This document shows, piece after piece, positions 24,521-38,400 of a stretch of DNA of 64,000 bases. The DNA is taken from the NCBI GenBank assembly GCA_022453515.1, contig JAJNNY010000006.1, forward strand, positions 1,164,095 through 1,228,094. Direction: 5' to 3'. The notes below the pieces were generated by a model that was given only the letters and a program-made list of their open reading frames with translations, was not told where the DNA came from and did not search any database. Made by a program: the position numbers and the translations under genes. Position 1 is the first letter of the stretch. Each line of letters begins with the position of its first letter. This stretch comes from Astrocystis sublimbata. Lineage: Eukaryota; Ascomycota; Sordariomycetes; Xylariales; Xylariaceae.

Positions 24521-27500
24521 AATCTGATCGAGCTGGGACCGAGGGACGGGGCGACATGTACTCGTACAATGACCGCGGGCTCGACATTAGAAATTCCCGG
24601 ACGAATTTGGTAGCGTACCCGGATGGGAAGAAAAGTACCATACTTGATTGAGAAGGATGTCGCATTCAGCTAGTCGCGATGCGGAAGGCGTGTTCTGTAA
24701 CTCCAGCGAGCTCCAGATGTGTACTCGTAGTCCCCGCTCCCCGCTCAACTCAGGCAACAGGGCACCGAGCATCTCGCATGGTGCACTCTGCACACACTGC
24801 ACACAGACAGCCTCTGCCCAGCTGCTAATTATAGTGATAACGATAACACTGCAGTTTTCATCTGAACTTGCGAGTCGCCGTTTCTCGCATCGCAACCGGG
24901 GCCGTATAGAGATTGTGGTAGTATGGGACCATAACTCAAATATGCCGATCGTTCTCATCAAGTTGGAGTAGCTAAGGCATGATCGCATGGTTGCTATCTT
25001 TTGAACCCCCGACAATGCAGTCATCTTGCCGAAACTGAATCGTCTACCTTGGGTAGCTGGCAGGTAGCTAGCTGGGTAACACAGGCCTACACAGAGCTCG
25101 ATTACTCTATTTCGACAACAATGAACAAGCCTAGTCAGTGAGTTTACGTGTAGGTCCTAACTATATGAAATCTCGAATATAGAACGGCGAACACTGTTCG
25201 AGCGTGCGGTGAGATCTCGCATCCTCGCCCGTGAGCATGTGTTAGCTTCACTCTTGTTTGATTGGATCATCAAGAAGACGCGATACCAGTTTGTGTAGCA
25301 GCCCCTTCACATCTTCTAGAAGCTCTCAAGAAGGCAGGCGATCCAGTAATGGCTGGAGTCGACAGCTTGGCAGACTGTTGGCCAGATAAGTAGGTGTGCT
25401 GCAGCATTTGGGTGACAAAAATATACCGTGGAGGGTGGGAAATGGTCGCCGATCAATCGCCCCCTCGCCCAATCAACTCGCTCGACTTATGCTCCGATGC
25501 AACTCGGGCCATGTCCCATGCTCACCACACGTGCGTCTGGGAAATAGGTGACTCCTCGACTCTTTACCCCTTGTCCCCTGCAGACCATATGGCAATGGAC
25601 CAGTAACACACGTGATCGACTTGGGCTACGAACTTGATGTGGACTCCTGCATAGGTATCCAGTTATGCAGATCCAGGGACTGAAACACCGCGCGTGTCCA
25701 CACTGCAGTGATTATCAAAGACGGTAATGCCGTGCACTGCTACCTGGGCCCGTGCTGGCGTCGAGGGGTGAGTGCGGGGTGTCGAGGGTCTTGAACCGTA
25801 TAAGTGGTACACCGGCAGGGTGGTTAGATCATGCAATCCATCGATGCGGGTCACCTATTCTGCATAACGTAGGTAAATATTACATAGTTGACATACTCCG
25901 CGACCCACGATGACTGGATGGATATTCACCGACTCAGCCAGACGATGATTGAAAACATGGCCTGCGGAATCATAGCTGGGAGATTTCCATATGGCGGAGA
26001 TCATCGCTATGTATCGATATGGTGGAAGGCCTCTTCACAATACACCTACCTACTAGTTAGGCCTCCCCTTCAACTCAACACTGAATCCACTTGGCCCTGG
26101 TCTGCTTGCCCTTTTAATACTATGTGTTATCTGGTATCATACGTATGGTCAGCTTAGCGTTATCCAAGCATCCAGATCTACTTTAGTATACCCCTAGCTA
26201 GGTATGGCAAATTGACTTATAGCTTGCAAGTGCCGCATACTGGGAACAGACGATACAGATATTGTTTCCATGGCCAAGAAGGCGGCAGTAAACGCTGGCC
26301 ATGGCTGATGATGATACTATGTATCTTGTCTTTACTTCGTCCTACAAGCTGTGACTCTGCGTACCTTGTTAGACCTGTCGTTCGGCAACGACAGCACGAG
26401 CCGATGCTACCCTAGCACGCCCAATCAAGCAAGTAGACTTTGGTCTGATCATAACTTGGAACAGCCGTCACAATTGGTCAACGGCCTCATTGGATGGGTC
26501 ACAGAGCTGCGAGCACGCGTCACTCACGCCAAATGGCCCTTGGAACATTCTTCCAAAACGTGGGGATCGAATAGGTGTGTCCGGACACCCATAAACCCAT
26601 CACACCGGCTTATTGTACAATCCAAGCGAAGCGGTCTTCCTTGATTCTGTAGGCACGCCACTATCACAAAGGGAACGGGACACATGGCTCGGCTGGGACT
26701 TTCCAGGAAGCCTTAACCCCTCAGCCAACAGGGCCGGCCCACGCTACACGGAACCGAGATGCATACAGCCGTGCTCTAGCCTCTTGGTGTGACGGAGCAC
26801 ATGTTCTCTCCATCCCTCCCAAGTTCCAATGTTCGTCATAAGCGCGAAGTGTCAAGTATCAGCACGAAGCGACGGTGGCAACCAGCATCGAAGGGGGTCG
26901 CCGACGGCAACGTCGGACTGTGTCTGTGTTACGCGTTGCTGAGTGTGGCTACGGCACAGCAATCACAAGTCGCGGAGCAGCCAGTCAGGGCATGGCGACT
27001 GCAATCTCGGTCGCTCACAAGAGTAGTCCTGCATGCGTGCCCTGGCCAACGGCCAGACTGCAATTGGCTCGGGCGTTGGCCTGCTCGCGCACCTCGTTGC
27101 ACCTCTGCGATTGCGCAAGTCTAGGACACGCAAACGTTAGGTAGAGGGCGGGACGGGGCGTTCGCATTCAACAGGGGCGTTGTTGTTATGGTTGGTCCAT
27201 GTACGTAAGGTGGCAGGTCGGGAGGGCTCGTCTGCAGCCCCAAGACAATTGAATTGCTATGTACACCGACTCACATGTTGCCAAGACGCGCATATTGGAT
27301 GACACTTGCCGCGTGTGTAACAGCATGTAAGTGGCGGACCGCGTCGTGTGTAGTGACTACGTTCTCGCCGGAGTAGATGTTCAACGGCCTTGTCAGATTA
27401 CCCGCGAGCTGTACTCACTCATACAAGAATTGTGGAACTGGGGGCCACAGGCTTGATTGACAGGCTTGACCTCACCATCAGCTACGATGACAGGCATGAC

Positions 27501-28169
27501 AGGAACCTTCGGTACATGGGTATACATATAATAACAATTTGTGCCCGGTTGTCAATGAGCTAGGAGCTTCGAGGTTCCCTTCCACTCAGCTTCAAGTTGT
27601 CAGTTGTCCCGAAGATGCGCCTGCACAAGGGTCGCCTTACCGGAAGTCCGCCAACCGTCGCCTTGTTTCAGTCATCTGATAATATTCAGTTACTGGCTTC
27701 TTGTTCGAATCGCCGTGTTGGAGATAAGGCCTGTCGTCGGCCACTCTTTTCACGATGCAAAGTCCCAAACACCCGATCGGGACCCGATAACATTCGCATA
27801 GCGAACGCAGCCATCTCGTCGCAAGATCGTCTTCTCCACAAACAAGGGGACGAGGTCATGACAACTGGGCTCCATGAAACACGGGTACTATTGATAGCAA
27901 CCGCTCCACAGAATCAAACCTCTTTCATCGTTCGTGCCCTCGCCTGGCCCGTCGCTCGTCAGATAGATGGTCTGTCTGTCATCCAATTCCTGACCACTGC
28001 CACTGCCACTGCGCCGCGAGAAGGCGGGAAGGCGAGAAGCTGCTGTGGAAAGATGATACTAATTACGTAGCACAGCGTTACTGTTGTCGAAAACTGTTAG
28101 CTGATTACCTAAATAACCACCGTCGTCGGACCGTGACCTGAGCGCCGGAAACAACCTAAAGCACTAGCA

Positions 28170-28190
28170 CCAGAGGCCAGAGGCCAGAGG
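28170..28190. repeat. Three copies of a 7-bp tandem repeat (CCAGAGG)
   Basis: Three consecutive CCAGAGG units are seen. Confidence 0.85.
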
Positions 28191-30000
28191 CACATGGCGA
28201 AACTGGCCGCCCAGGCCGCCTCCGCCGTCATCATGGGTCTGGCTACTCCGTACCCGGTTAGACTGCCTGTATATCCATGCACTTAGGTAACGCGAGGTAA
28301 CGCTAGGTACCCTCGCGACCCCCTCCCCCCCTGGCTCGCCTGGCTCGCTGGGTGCCTGGCACGAAAAGAGGACATGGGTCAGACACACCAGCTCGACCAG
28401 CAAGCTCACCTTATTGCTCCTCTTACGTCGATCGTCAAAACGCTACCTGGGTACCTACCCCAGTCAGTCTGCCTGGGCCTGGTTCACGTGTTCAGGTCAA
28501 ACTATTTCGGGAAGGGAATATCTATTCATATATGCACATGAAACCACTCATGTCTTGGCTCACAGATTCAACTTCTTTAATTCCCATTGCTGTTGATGTG
28601 TCTGATTGTCCATCGCGAATAACACAAGCAGCACTTGACAAGCCTCCAGTCAGCCAGTGTTGTTCCTGTCATACTGCTGCGAGCCCAAGCCATGTTACAG
28701 AATAAATGTGGCTTGTTCAGAGACGGGCCTCGCTCCGCATACGGAGCCCAGTGCCAGTGTGCCAGTGTGTTACACTACGCACCCTCTCAAGTCACTGAGC
28801 CACACCACCTGAGCCGGCATCACGTGTTGGCATGCCGTTCGCATTCAACCACTTCTGCATATAGTCATACTTCAACATGGCGAGCCTTTAAACTGGTGTC
28901 TAAATGACTGCTTGTAGATTTTGAGGGTATGTTGTGTGGAGCGGTGCGGTACGCTGGGAGTTGACCCTGGATACGAATACATCAGACCTGCCGTCGTTCG
29001 GTACTCGGACTCCAGCCCCGAGGTATGCGTCTCCCGAACCAATGGGAAGAGTCACCGCAGCTGTTGAGGGCGGACAAGTCCTCCGTCCTGGCCAACCAGC
29101 ATTTGTATGCATCAGCTGATCATGGCGCGGCAGTCTGGCAAACAAGCCGTTACATGGTCACTCCTAGGTTTTCATGGTTGCCTGCTCGTTTCGTCTTTAC
29201 CGAAAGAAAATGACCTTGTTGTGTAGCTCTTTCGCGGCGACCCAATGTGCTTGTGCTATAAGACTTGAAACTAACAGCATCTCATGATTGCTATCGGTCA
29301 GGGCTGTTAGTTGCTCTAGTACTGAGTGGTATAGCTGTACTTCCTTCCCTTCATACAAGTTGCTCGAAAAAGTTATCGAGAGATGACAGATCCGATGAGA
29401 GAACTGGCACTGTCATTGTCTGCCTGAGCTCCATTATCACTTTCTAAGTTGAACAGCTCGTTGTTCACACAAAGATGGATGTCATGATTTGAGTGCCGTT
29501 ACATATGTGAGCTTGTGACAAGGCTCACGCCACAGTTGGGATGAGTAAGATCGGGCAGATTGGTGGTTTGTTCATGCCTTAAGAGGCGATGTACTCACGA
29601 GACGAGCTTCGAACCACGTGTTCCATGTTTACCAACCCTTATTAAGGGCTATCACCTAGCCAGAGCTGATCTCAGACTACTTTTGAGAAGCACAGCCTTG
29701 GAGGGCTATAGCCTAATATTGGACTTCGTCATTTGTACTATCCGCGCTACAATCAAACAACTCGACATGGCTATTATCTGTATATGCTTCTTCCAACATA
29801 CAAAGAATCTGAGCTGATATTCAGGCCAAACAATCGGCATGTCAGCAAGCGAGATACAGATGCAGAATTGGACCTTAGAGGGTAAAGGTTGCGCAAATAC
29901 TTGCTTGCATATATGTGTTGGTATACTCACAACTTCTCAGTTCATGGCATTAGATGAAGAGAGATTCCGGGCTACTCCGCATATTCTGCTTGTAGCTGGC

Positions 30001-33000
30001 TGGTTCTTGGTAGTTGGAGCAATCTAAGTACCTACTATAATTTAATAATCTCAATCCTTTAACAAATGAACGAAGTTGTTCAATGCACATGTGTCATTTT
30101 CAATTTTAAATGTTCTACATCTAGCTTACAGTCACAAGCGCTGCGGCTTGAAGGTACCACCATAACTTTTGTGTTAGGGTTGGCTTCTAGCGATCTAAGG
30201 GACTACGCATGGACTGCTGCCCAACCCATGGTGCAGGACTTTATAACGAGGCAGTCGCCTCTAAGCTCCCGGATTGTGATTTGCTATGTTGGGATTTACG
30301 CGGTACGAAAGAGCTTCGAAGGTGACACTGAGGTCTAGATCTGACACATAACCGATTTAAAAGTAGTTGATATAGCATGAACTTTGCCGTGCGACCACAT
30401 TCTACCCGGCAAAGGATTCTAGTCCCATACTTATGCTATGTTGGATGTACTGGAACCTTTGAGAAACGACTAGTTATATATGATACTATAGTCGTTGGTA
30501 GTTGACTAGTTTCGAGTTTCGGGTGGCTAGAACACCCCCAATAACTAAACTACATATCACTAGAGAGCTTTGGCACTCCATTTTTGAAACTTGCCACTTC
30601 GATCGCCTATCATAGCTATGGGAAGGCTAAGAGCACGAACGCATATGGGGGTATGCCCATCACGATGCGCCTTCACTGGCGGCGGGGAAAGTACAACAAA
30701 AGGCGGCATAAACTCAGTAATTGAAGTGTGCTCAACCATTTCACAGTATATAATATGCTTAATAAGGATCAGGTAATCTAGCTTGTTGGGAAGCTGGTAG
30801 CCAATTCAGGTGCATGACAACATGCCATAGGAAGGGCGCTGGTTTGCCCAATACGTGCGGACGCTTCTTCTAGCTGACTCTGCCACCTCTTTAGGCACAT
30901 CTTCTGATGATCTTATGGTCGCCGTCCTTCCGCGGATGCAGTGCATCGGGGTGATGCAATCCTTCGAGAAAAATCAAGAATATTCGGCTCCTACGGGAAA
31001 AGTCCATGCATTAGATCGGATAAGACGACACAACGGCCGACTTAAGGGCCCAGGCCGATCGTCTTCCTAGCCGGCCGGCCCCGTATGACTCCCTCAATTG
31101 GCATTCCTTTGCCTGAGCATGACGTTGGGAGCAGGGGATGGGTGCATGTGGCCGAACGCGTAGGTATTCACCCAACCTACCTTGAACAGGACTAGATAGC
31201 ATGGTGTACTGTGAGTGTATGAGTACAGCACTATCACTTTACGTTAATTGATACAGTGCCGTATAAAACGACAGATAAGTGAGAGTAGCTAGTCCAATTT
31301 CAACTTGAATGCAAGTGTGCGGCGTAGCACATGAAGCCCCGGTGCTGGACACAACTCACATGAAGCCCGACGTTGCATCGTACTTTGTAATAGCAACCAA
31401 CCCCCACCCAAAGCGGACCCCTGACAGGCATCTATCTTTAGAACAGCACTTAGATTAGGACGTAGGGACATTAGTCGTAAATGATATGGCATCAACATCA
31501 CCACCTTCATTGGACGATTCCAGCAGCGACGACGGTTCTTTTGCCCCTAGACGTGCGATAATCACCATCAACAAAACCATGATAACGTAATACGATTCGA
31601 ACAGGATGGATACAGTATCATAGTACACACGTAGCAAATTCTATGCCCCGTCGTCAAAAGAAAGGTACCTCGCTGTAGTTGATTTGATAAACGCGATGCA
31701 ACTTCGTACAAGAGTAGCTTCGTATATACACTTACTGTACCACCAGCATACAACACTGATATCACCCTTTGGTGGACGCCCACCTCGCTGATCGTCAACT
31801 GCCCTGTATTCCCACTGCATCTAATGTATCTTTGCGCGTAGTACCAACTGTAGACGGTTTCAATCCTTTCTTTGGGTCCCATCTGCATTCTCTTTTCCCA
31901 CAGCTCTCAGCGATCCGATTGTTCCACGCCTCAGCCATGTGGTACAAGGATCTGATCCTCCTAGCTCAAAGTAGAGAGAAATAGCATCCGTACACGGCCG
32001 GTTGTGATAGGCTCATGGCGACGGCGTCTATACGCGAATAGAGGTTCGAGTTGCATTTAAAAAGCGTCTCCATGTCTACTCGTAAGTTACTTATTATGCA
32101 AGAACCAGGATCAAAATCTGTGGGAACATCTTAGTTATTTGAAAACCCATGGTGTAAGCAAGGTTGATACACGCTACGGAATGTGCATATGTGCGATATT
32201 CTTGTTGCGATCCTCTTCTCCCTGCTGGTACCGCTTTGCAAATAATCAGACCCTGATAGACACACGTAAAGCACATGCGGATACCGTCTCTGCAAAATAC
32301 GACAAAGATCTCGATTGAAACAGAAATGGGAGTACCAGTATTTTCGCGCAAGAACAAGGGGGTAAACGATCTGTGGAATCTACTATGCTGCCTTGTAGGT
32401 TTCTATTTCTCGCTAGCTTGGTACGGCAACCATGTAAATAAATAAACTACACTGTAGCACCAAATCGAGTACATCTACCTTTACGATCTGTCTACCAGCT
32501 TTCAAACCCGCACGGGTCATGCGGTACTGTACCACTAGTATTCAGAGCCAATATCACGAACTCTAGTGACCACGTAACACTAGCCTGCTGCAACTAATAC
32601 TGCACAGAGTCGGCCTTTTGGTGCAGGGGCCTTGGAAGATTTACAACATTGAACTTTACTCCACATCTCTCTGCATCACTCGACATGTACAGCCTCGACA
32701 ACCTTTTGCGAGAACGAGTATCCAGCGTCTGGGTGGCGCTAACTAACGAAAGCGTGTTTCCAAGACCTCACCCGAGGACAGTCCATTCAATAACAATATG
32801 CTGGCAAGGCATCCTATGAACTAGACCTGCAAGCCAGCGGCTCGGTCTAGCTTGCAGTAGGCTAGGCAGGTAAGATCATGTTGGTGTCTCGAGGCAGTAT
32901 GCGTAAATACATGTAATCATGCATATGAAACGAGACAGGAGCTGTGCCGACTACTACGTCACCGAGACCCTTCACGCACCGATATTCGGAGTTTCCTCTT

Positions 33001-36000
33001 TGCTCCTGGGAGTATCCCTAGCATGCCACGAGATCTCTCCGGGATGCTTGGCGTACGATCTCCTTCCTGCTCGCCTGTGTGGCAACGACTCCAGTCTCGC
33101 CACTACAACCTGCCTGCCGGGTGGCTAGCTGATTAGCTAGATACTATTGACCCTACCTGTCAATGTATGTAGATCGATGTTGTGAATAATAATAGAATCT
33201 CCAAGATGTTTTGAAACATGGCTGTGTGCCATGGAAACCATATCGAGCGATGATGCGCCCCATTTGGGCAGGTGACAGTACCACCCAACTCGCCTCGGCT
33301 TGCCACAATATCTCAAATCAACGTTCGCTCTCTCTCGTTCCCCTAATCTCGATATCGCTAGGATTCTTTGTGCAGAAGTTGAATTCCTTCCCTCATCTGG
33401 AAGGCCAGACCGCACGATGTACAACAGGCATATCAACCCCACGAACCATCGACCAAATACAATAAGGAAGCGCACCCCCCGCATGTCACGGCTGCCTAAG
33501 AAGTATACATAGATAGGTCCACGCCGCCGCATGAGGCTACATCTTACACGGGGAGATGTCATGATGTGACCTATTTACAGCACGTCTCTTGTGTTTCATG
33601 TTTCTTGTTACATTAGGCCTCAAATGCGGGAAGAGTACTCTAGGCCCCGCAAGTCACCACATTCTCACATCAACTCACTCCTCAGCTGCACCCCTGAAAT
33701 GCATCAACCATCTATGTTTGGCTTTGAGTGTACATGAAGTCCGCGATGTGGTAAGGGTGAATTCAGCTTGACGAGCGGTGGACCGAGGTCGTGAAGGCAG
33801 CCCTCCGTTTTTGAGACGAAGAAAAATCATTACCGAGTCTACAACGAGCCGTGAGTGTTCGGGAGAGCTATAGGGGTAGGAGACGAGAGAGGTCTCATGA
33901 GGTACGCCATCGCCTGCACATTGATGCCACCAAATGCGATGGCATTGTTGGCTGGCACATCTGCACTTTGGTATCAGAGTAGAGTTTCAGTATAACAAAA
34001 TAACGATGCGCGGTTGGTGCGGATGTGCACTTCACGTCGATGTGTCCAATCACTGTACAATATGTTGTCCTTCGCCCATTCAACGTGTTTTATTGCAATT
34101 CAAGGGCTACGTACAGCGTCTCATTTCCTGTGGTGAAGCATTGGTGATGAAAGTGGAAAGAGACACCGCGCGGCATGGTCCATCTAAACAGTCAGGTTCC
34201 ATGCCTATTGTATCGACATCATACCTGCTCTCGTATGTTATGTGTTTGTTATCCTGTGGGATAGGTTTGGATCTAATATCACATAGATGTCGTTGGTGTA
34301 TTACCTAACGCCCAATAACAAAACCCCATAAAGTACACCTTCTCTTGGTCGTTGTCACTCGTTGAACTCAGTAGTCACGATTCCAGACGCAGTGTCGCAC
34401 AGGTTCTTCTTACATTGATTCTGCCATACTATAAATATGATTATATTCCACACTGTTCCCGAAGGTATTCCATTAATTTGCACCTACTCATAGATGTTAG
34501 ACGGGACAATTTCCTTCAGCCGTTCTCGATATATGACTTAAGAAACTCAACAGACCAAAGTCGCACACCGCTCTGATGATGGCACTACCATATAGAAGCG
34601 TAGTAATCTAGGGCCTAGCTAATAATTGTTTTCTCAAACTAGCGAAGTTGGAGGGTCTAGAGGAATATTTGTGACTCTTGGATCGAGCAGAGCTAGATAC
34701 TTAAGTACAAAATCGGGTGATTAGCAAGACTAGCAACTATTAGAAATGATTATAATGATAAGAGAACGACCATAATATTATGAATAGGCCCTCACACACG
34801 ACTCTCGATCCATATTTCAGGATAGCAAAATTCTAGGACATAACTATGTTCATTGCACACCCGGGCTCACTTCTGTTTTCTTCATAAAATGATCTACAAC
34901 CGCGATGTATATCGGCACACTAATAGACCATCGTAGGATACGTAGAAAAATTAAGTATACTCATATTTGACAGTTATTAGCAGAGTAGCAGACGAGAGGA
35001 ACGGCGAATTGGCATCTCCATCTCATCACGAAAATGGAAGTAGTAGCAGTAGTCTCATGTTGGCTTGCCAGTTTAGAAACAGCCAGCATGTGGTAAAGAG
35101 CCAGAAAGCTTAAGAACGGGGTAATAATCTTTTTAGAACCAGATCAGATGCAATTGCCTTGTTTCTAAAGCGATGAAAGTGGCTCCTGCAGCACGTTCAA
35201 CGTATTTTAAACGAATTCATGTGTACCTAGGTATGCACGAAGCCCACTTTGAGGAATTTGGGTATTGTTGAATTTGTTATGTTCGCGTCAAAACTCAACA
35301 GTCATATGACAATCTCAAGTAAAGTAATTAGGTTGACTCTATCCTTTTACCCCTCGCGTGGGCTGAAAGAAGGGAGACAGTTATCATTAGCTATAGTGTA
35401 ATAACCAAATAGGATTAATTATAGCATTACCCATCACACTATCAAAATATAGAACTTTATCAAGCCTGAAACTTGACTATCTGCAGTCACTTATACATAG
35501 AGCCGTGACAAGTGGACTACTCCTCCTGTTGTGGTTGCTAAATGGGTGACAGGCAAATGTGCTTCAGTGTAGTCTCATGTTCTTGCCTTGATGAAAGAGC
35601 CTGCTATGTCAACTGTAGTAAATATCAACGCTTTTTCTTACCATTTCCTTGATCATTAATGAAAGCTCATTCATGTTGGTCTGTATCTGGACAAGCTCCT
35701 GCTCTATTTTATGGGCGATATAGGTGAACTAGGTGTACGATTTCAAGCGGTGCTTGGCAATTATTCATCAACGGCGGCAGCCTATATCACAGCCCAATGT
35801 TTGGAAGAAAATTAATCATATAGCTAGTAATGCAGACATCATGATAATTAAATACTATGATAAAGGTGCACTGTAAACCTGAACAATAGATTCGGGTACC
35901 ATTGCTAAGACAGTACTTTCAGTTCAGAAAAATCCCCAATGGAGTGTATATAGTTCGTGACAGAGCATTCGAAGTGTGTACATCAAAGCGAGTGAGAATT

Positions 36001-38400
36001 CGATTAGTCAATTGTGATAAACGCAAGTAGAAACCTGAGAATATGAAAATATTATGGAACTTTAGGTCGAGACATGGCCATGGATAGGCCTGCCCAGTAA
36101 CTATACTATACTTCGCAGACAGTGGAAATGGACCGAAATATCTACATATACCTCTAATCGACGTTCCGTTTGATCTTGTAGGTTAGATGATGATATCATA
36201 AACAGTCTAATCGTGTGCTTTAGAGAGGACTCTATAAAGGGACATAGACAGTCCTTTATTCTGTCTACCAGCTCAGCAATAACCAAGAGAGGGGATATTT
36301 ATCGCATTTAAGCACTGCTGGTGGCATGGATCATGTGAAACATGACGGATGACTATTGAATAAGTAATTTAAAAAAATTTGGCATGTCTACAATCCGAGG
36401 TAGAATCCCGCAGTTAATTAACGGGCCGTTGATGGTAAATGCGTCTAGTTAATCGTTGATGTGTGTTCGAGGTGGGAAAGATGACTGAAACTAGTCAGTC
36501 ACGTTATATACATGCCGTGAGTTCTGGTAGAAACGTTGAGGTAGATGCTTTATATCTCTTCGCATCGTAATATATGGCCAGATAATAGAGTAGACTGAAT
36601 ACTATGCCATAGGAACAATCATCATCTATATTCTCATATGGATTCCGCTGTAACCGAGTGTTGAAAACCCTAAAGCAGAAATGTAACTGCGCCTTCTAGG
36701 TTGACTCGTTAAGGCTATATCTACTCATTATGAGGTTTCGCATCGACCTGATTTCTTGCCGATGTGCGAAACATAGAACACCGTGCAGCTCCTAGGTATT
36801 CTGTTCTTTGTTGTGCGAACTTAGCTTATTAGACCGGAGCTGGATGGGTTCGTTGCTCGGGTCCTATAAAATGCGCGCAATGGATTCTTTTCTAAAGGCA
36901 TATGTGTCCTGGCTTAATTTTCCTACGCATCTAGTACCATTGCTCAGACTCGAGAATGGTGGCACAATCACGATATTGCCATCCCAATGGCACATCTATC
37001 TATAATTACTATCGGAGAACTGCCTCCTCTGAGCGCAACGCCGACCGGGACGATTGAACATAGTCTCTTGAGCATATGGCCTCACAATGTACTGGTACTA
37101 CCAAGGTCATTCAGGCGATATAGGCCTGTCATAAATACAACAAAAAACTTTGAAGCTTCTGTCATGTGAAATCACTCGTAATCTCAACAATAAAAGTCCT
37201 GCTATGCTGGGGCCTGCATCGAACTGACTGGTAGCTCGCAATGGATGAGCACCGGATCCTCGGATGTTTGGATATTATTTGGATTTTGGGCGCATGACCT
37301 GTACCCGCGACCGGAAAAATGGCGATGACCTTGCACTTGGGGTCGTTGAGCAGGAGACGATCGCACGAGAAATAGCATGAAACCTGTGGGAAAGCCGACT
37401 ACTGCAATTTGATAGCTTTCATCTAGCATCACATTAGCCATATTGTTTTGCGGCCATGATAGGAAACGCTAGTGGGATTTCCTCCTTTCACGAGAATGAA
37501 ATATCGTGCTGTTTTATTATTGGGAAGCAGCTGTTTTAGAGTGACTCGCAGAATCAAGGCTGTCCTGAGAGCAATACTCATGTGTTCTTGTCTCCTTCAA
37601 GCTTCTGCTTCTTCTGATATTGAGGTCTCGATGCAAGCATTGGCCCACCCAAGATTGTTTGCGGTAGGAAGAACATCATCGAATGACAAAATCGCGAAGA
37701 TGTAATGCATCCACCACGGTGGCTCATGTAGTCATGGTCGGTCTAAGGCCGGGCCTTCTTTTATCGTGATATCATTCGGCCCAGGATGTCATGATTCGGA
37801 ACTCCTAGGCACATTAAGGCGGTGTGATAGCTACCTCCTAGTCTCAACAAACGTCCTCACTGGCCTGAATATTTGATTAAGGAAGTCGCCCGCGTGGCGC
37901 ATCGATCAAATGGACTGCTTAATTCAATTCAGCTATCGTAAAATCCATCAGGGTCTAGAGCAGATAGCTTCTTCCAAGTTCTACCGGCAATAAAGACAAG
38001 CAAAGGTCTCTCTCTACGTATCGGATGTTCGAACACCTTTGTCTCGCCAGGGCTAGCCGCGAAAACTTAAGATGCGGTGAGTGATCACGAACCAGGGGAG
38101 TTGTTAGGCGATAGCTTACTACGCCCTGATGCATATTCCCTAGCATCAATATGTGACGATGACCTTTGATTGAGTCTTGAGGGGAATTTACATAAAAAGA
38201 CCGAACCTCTCATGCAGTCCCTGGCGGCTGGATGATCACTTAGACTTCAGTCTATGATGCATTATTAGGGAATTTGGCTTGTGACATGACAAGTCCACCG
38301 ACAGTTACATACGTGACTTGACTCGGATCTTTTAGTAGGCGAGAGGTACTCTACTTACAGAGGAGCGATACTACTGCGTCTTGGCAACAGCTACTCCTAA
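30001..38400. other. Gene desert, AT-richer core
   Basis: No gene is visible. Between about 34,300 and 36,700 the DNA is clearly richer in A and T than the flanks, and frames are short on both strands. This composition would fit an old, mutated repeat or heterochromatic DNA, but I find no terminal repeats, transposase or reverse-transcriptase fragments by eye. Short frames at 36.8-37.2 and 37.2-37.7 kb have no recognisable family. Confidence 0.5.

Larger units (their letters stand above)
21129..30000. other. Gene desert, left third
   Basis: I see nothing that I would call a gene. The open frame upstream of the zinc-finger start continues to 21,464 but turns into low-quality sequence. Frames of 119-157 codons (21.6-22.1, 22.2-22.6, 24.6-25.0 and 27.6-28.1 kb) lack recognisable domains and splice partners. 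The region contains short tandem repeats and several CCTAGG palindromes. It could hold the zinc-finger gene's regulatory DNA, since its transcription starts at this edge. Confidence 0.55.

Noticed and set aside
24587..25024. 145-codon minus-strand frame
   Set aside because: No recognisable family; a plus-strand frame overlaps it with similar quality.
27597..28070. 157-codon plus-strand frame
   Set aside because: Unstructured composition, no family resemblance, overlapping frames of similar quality.
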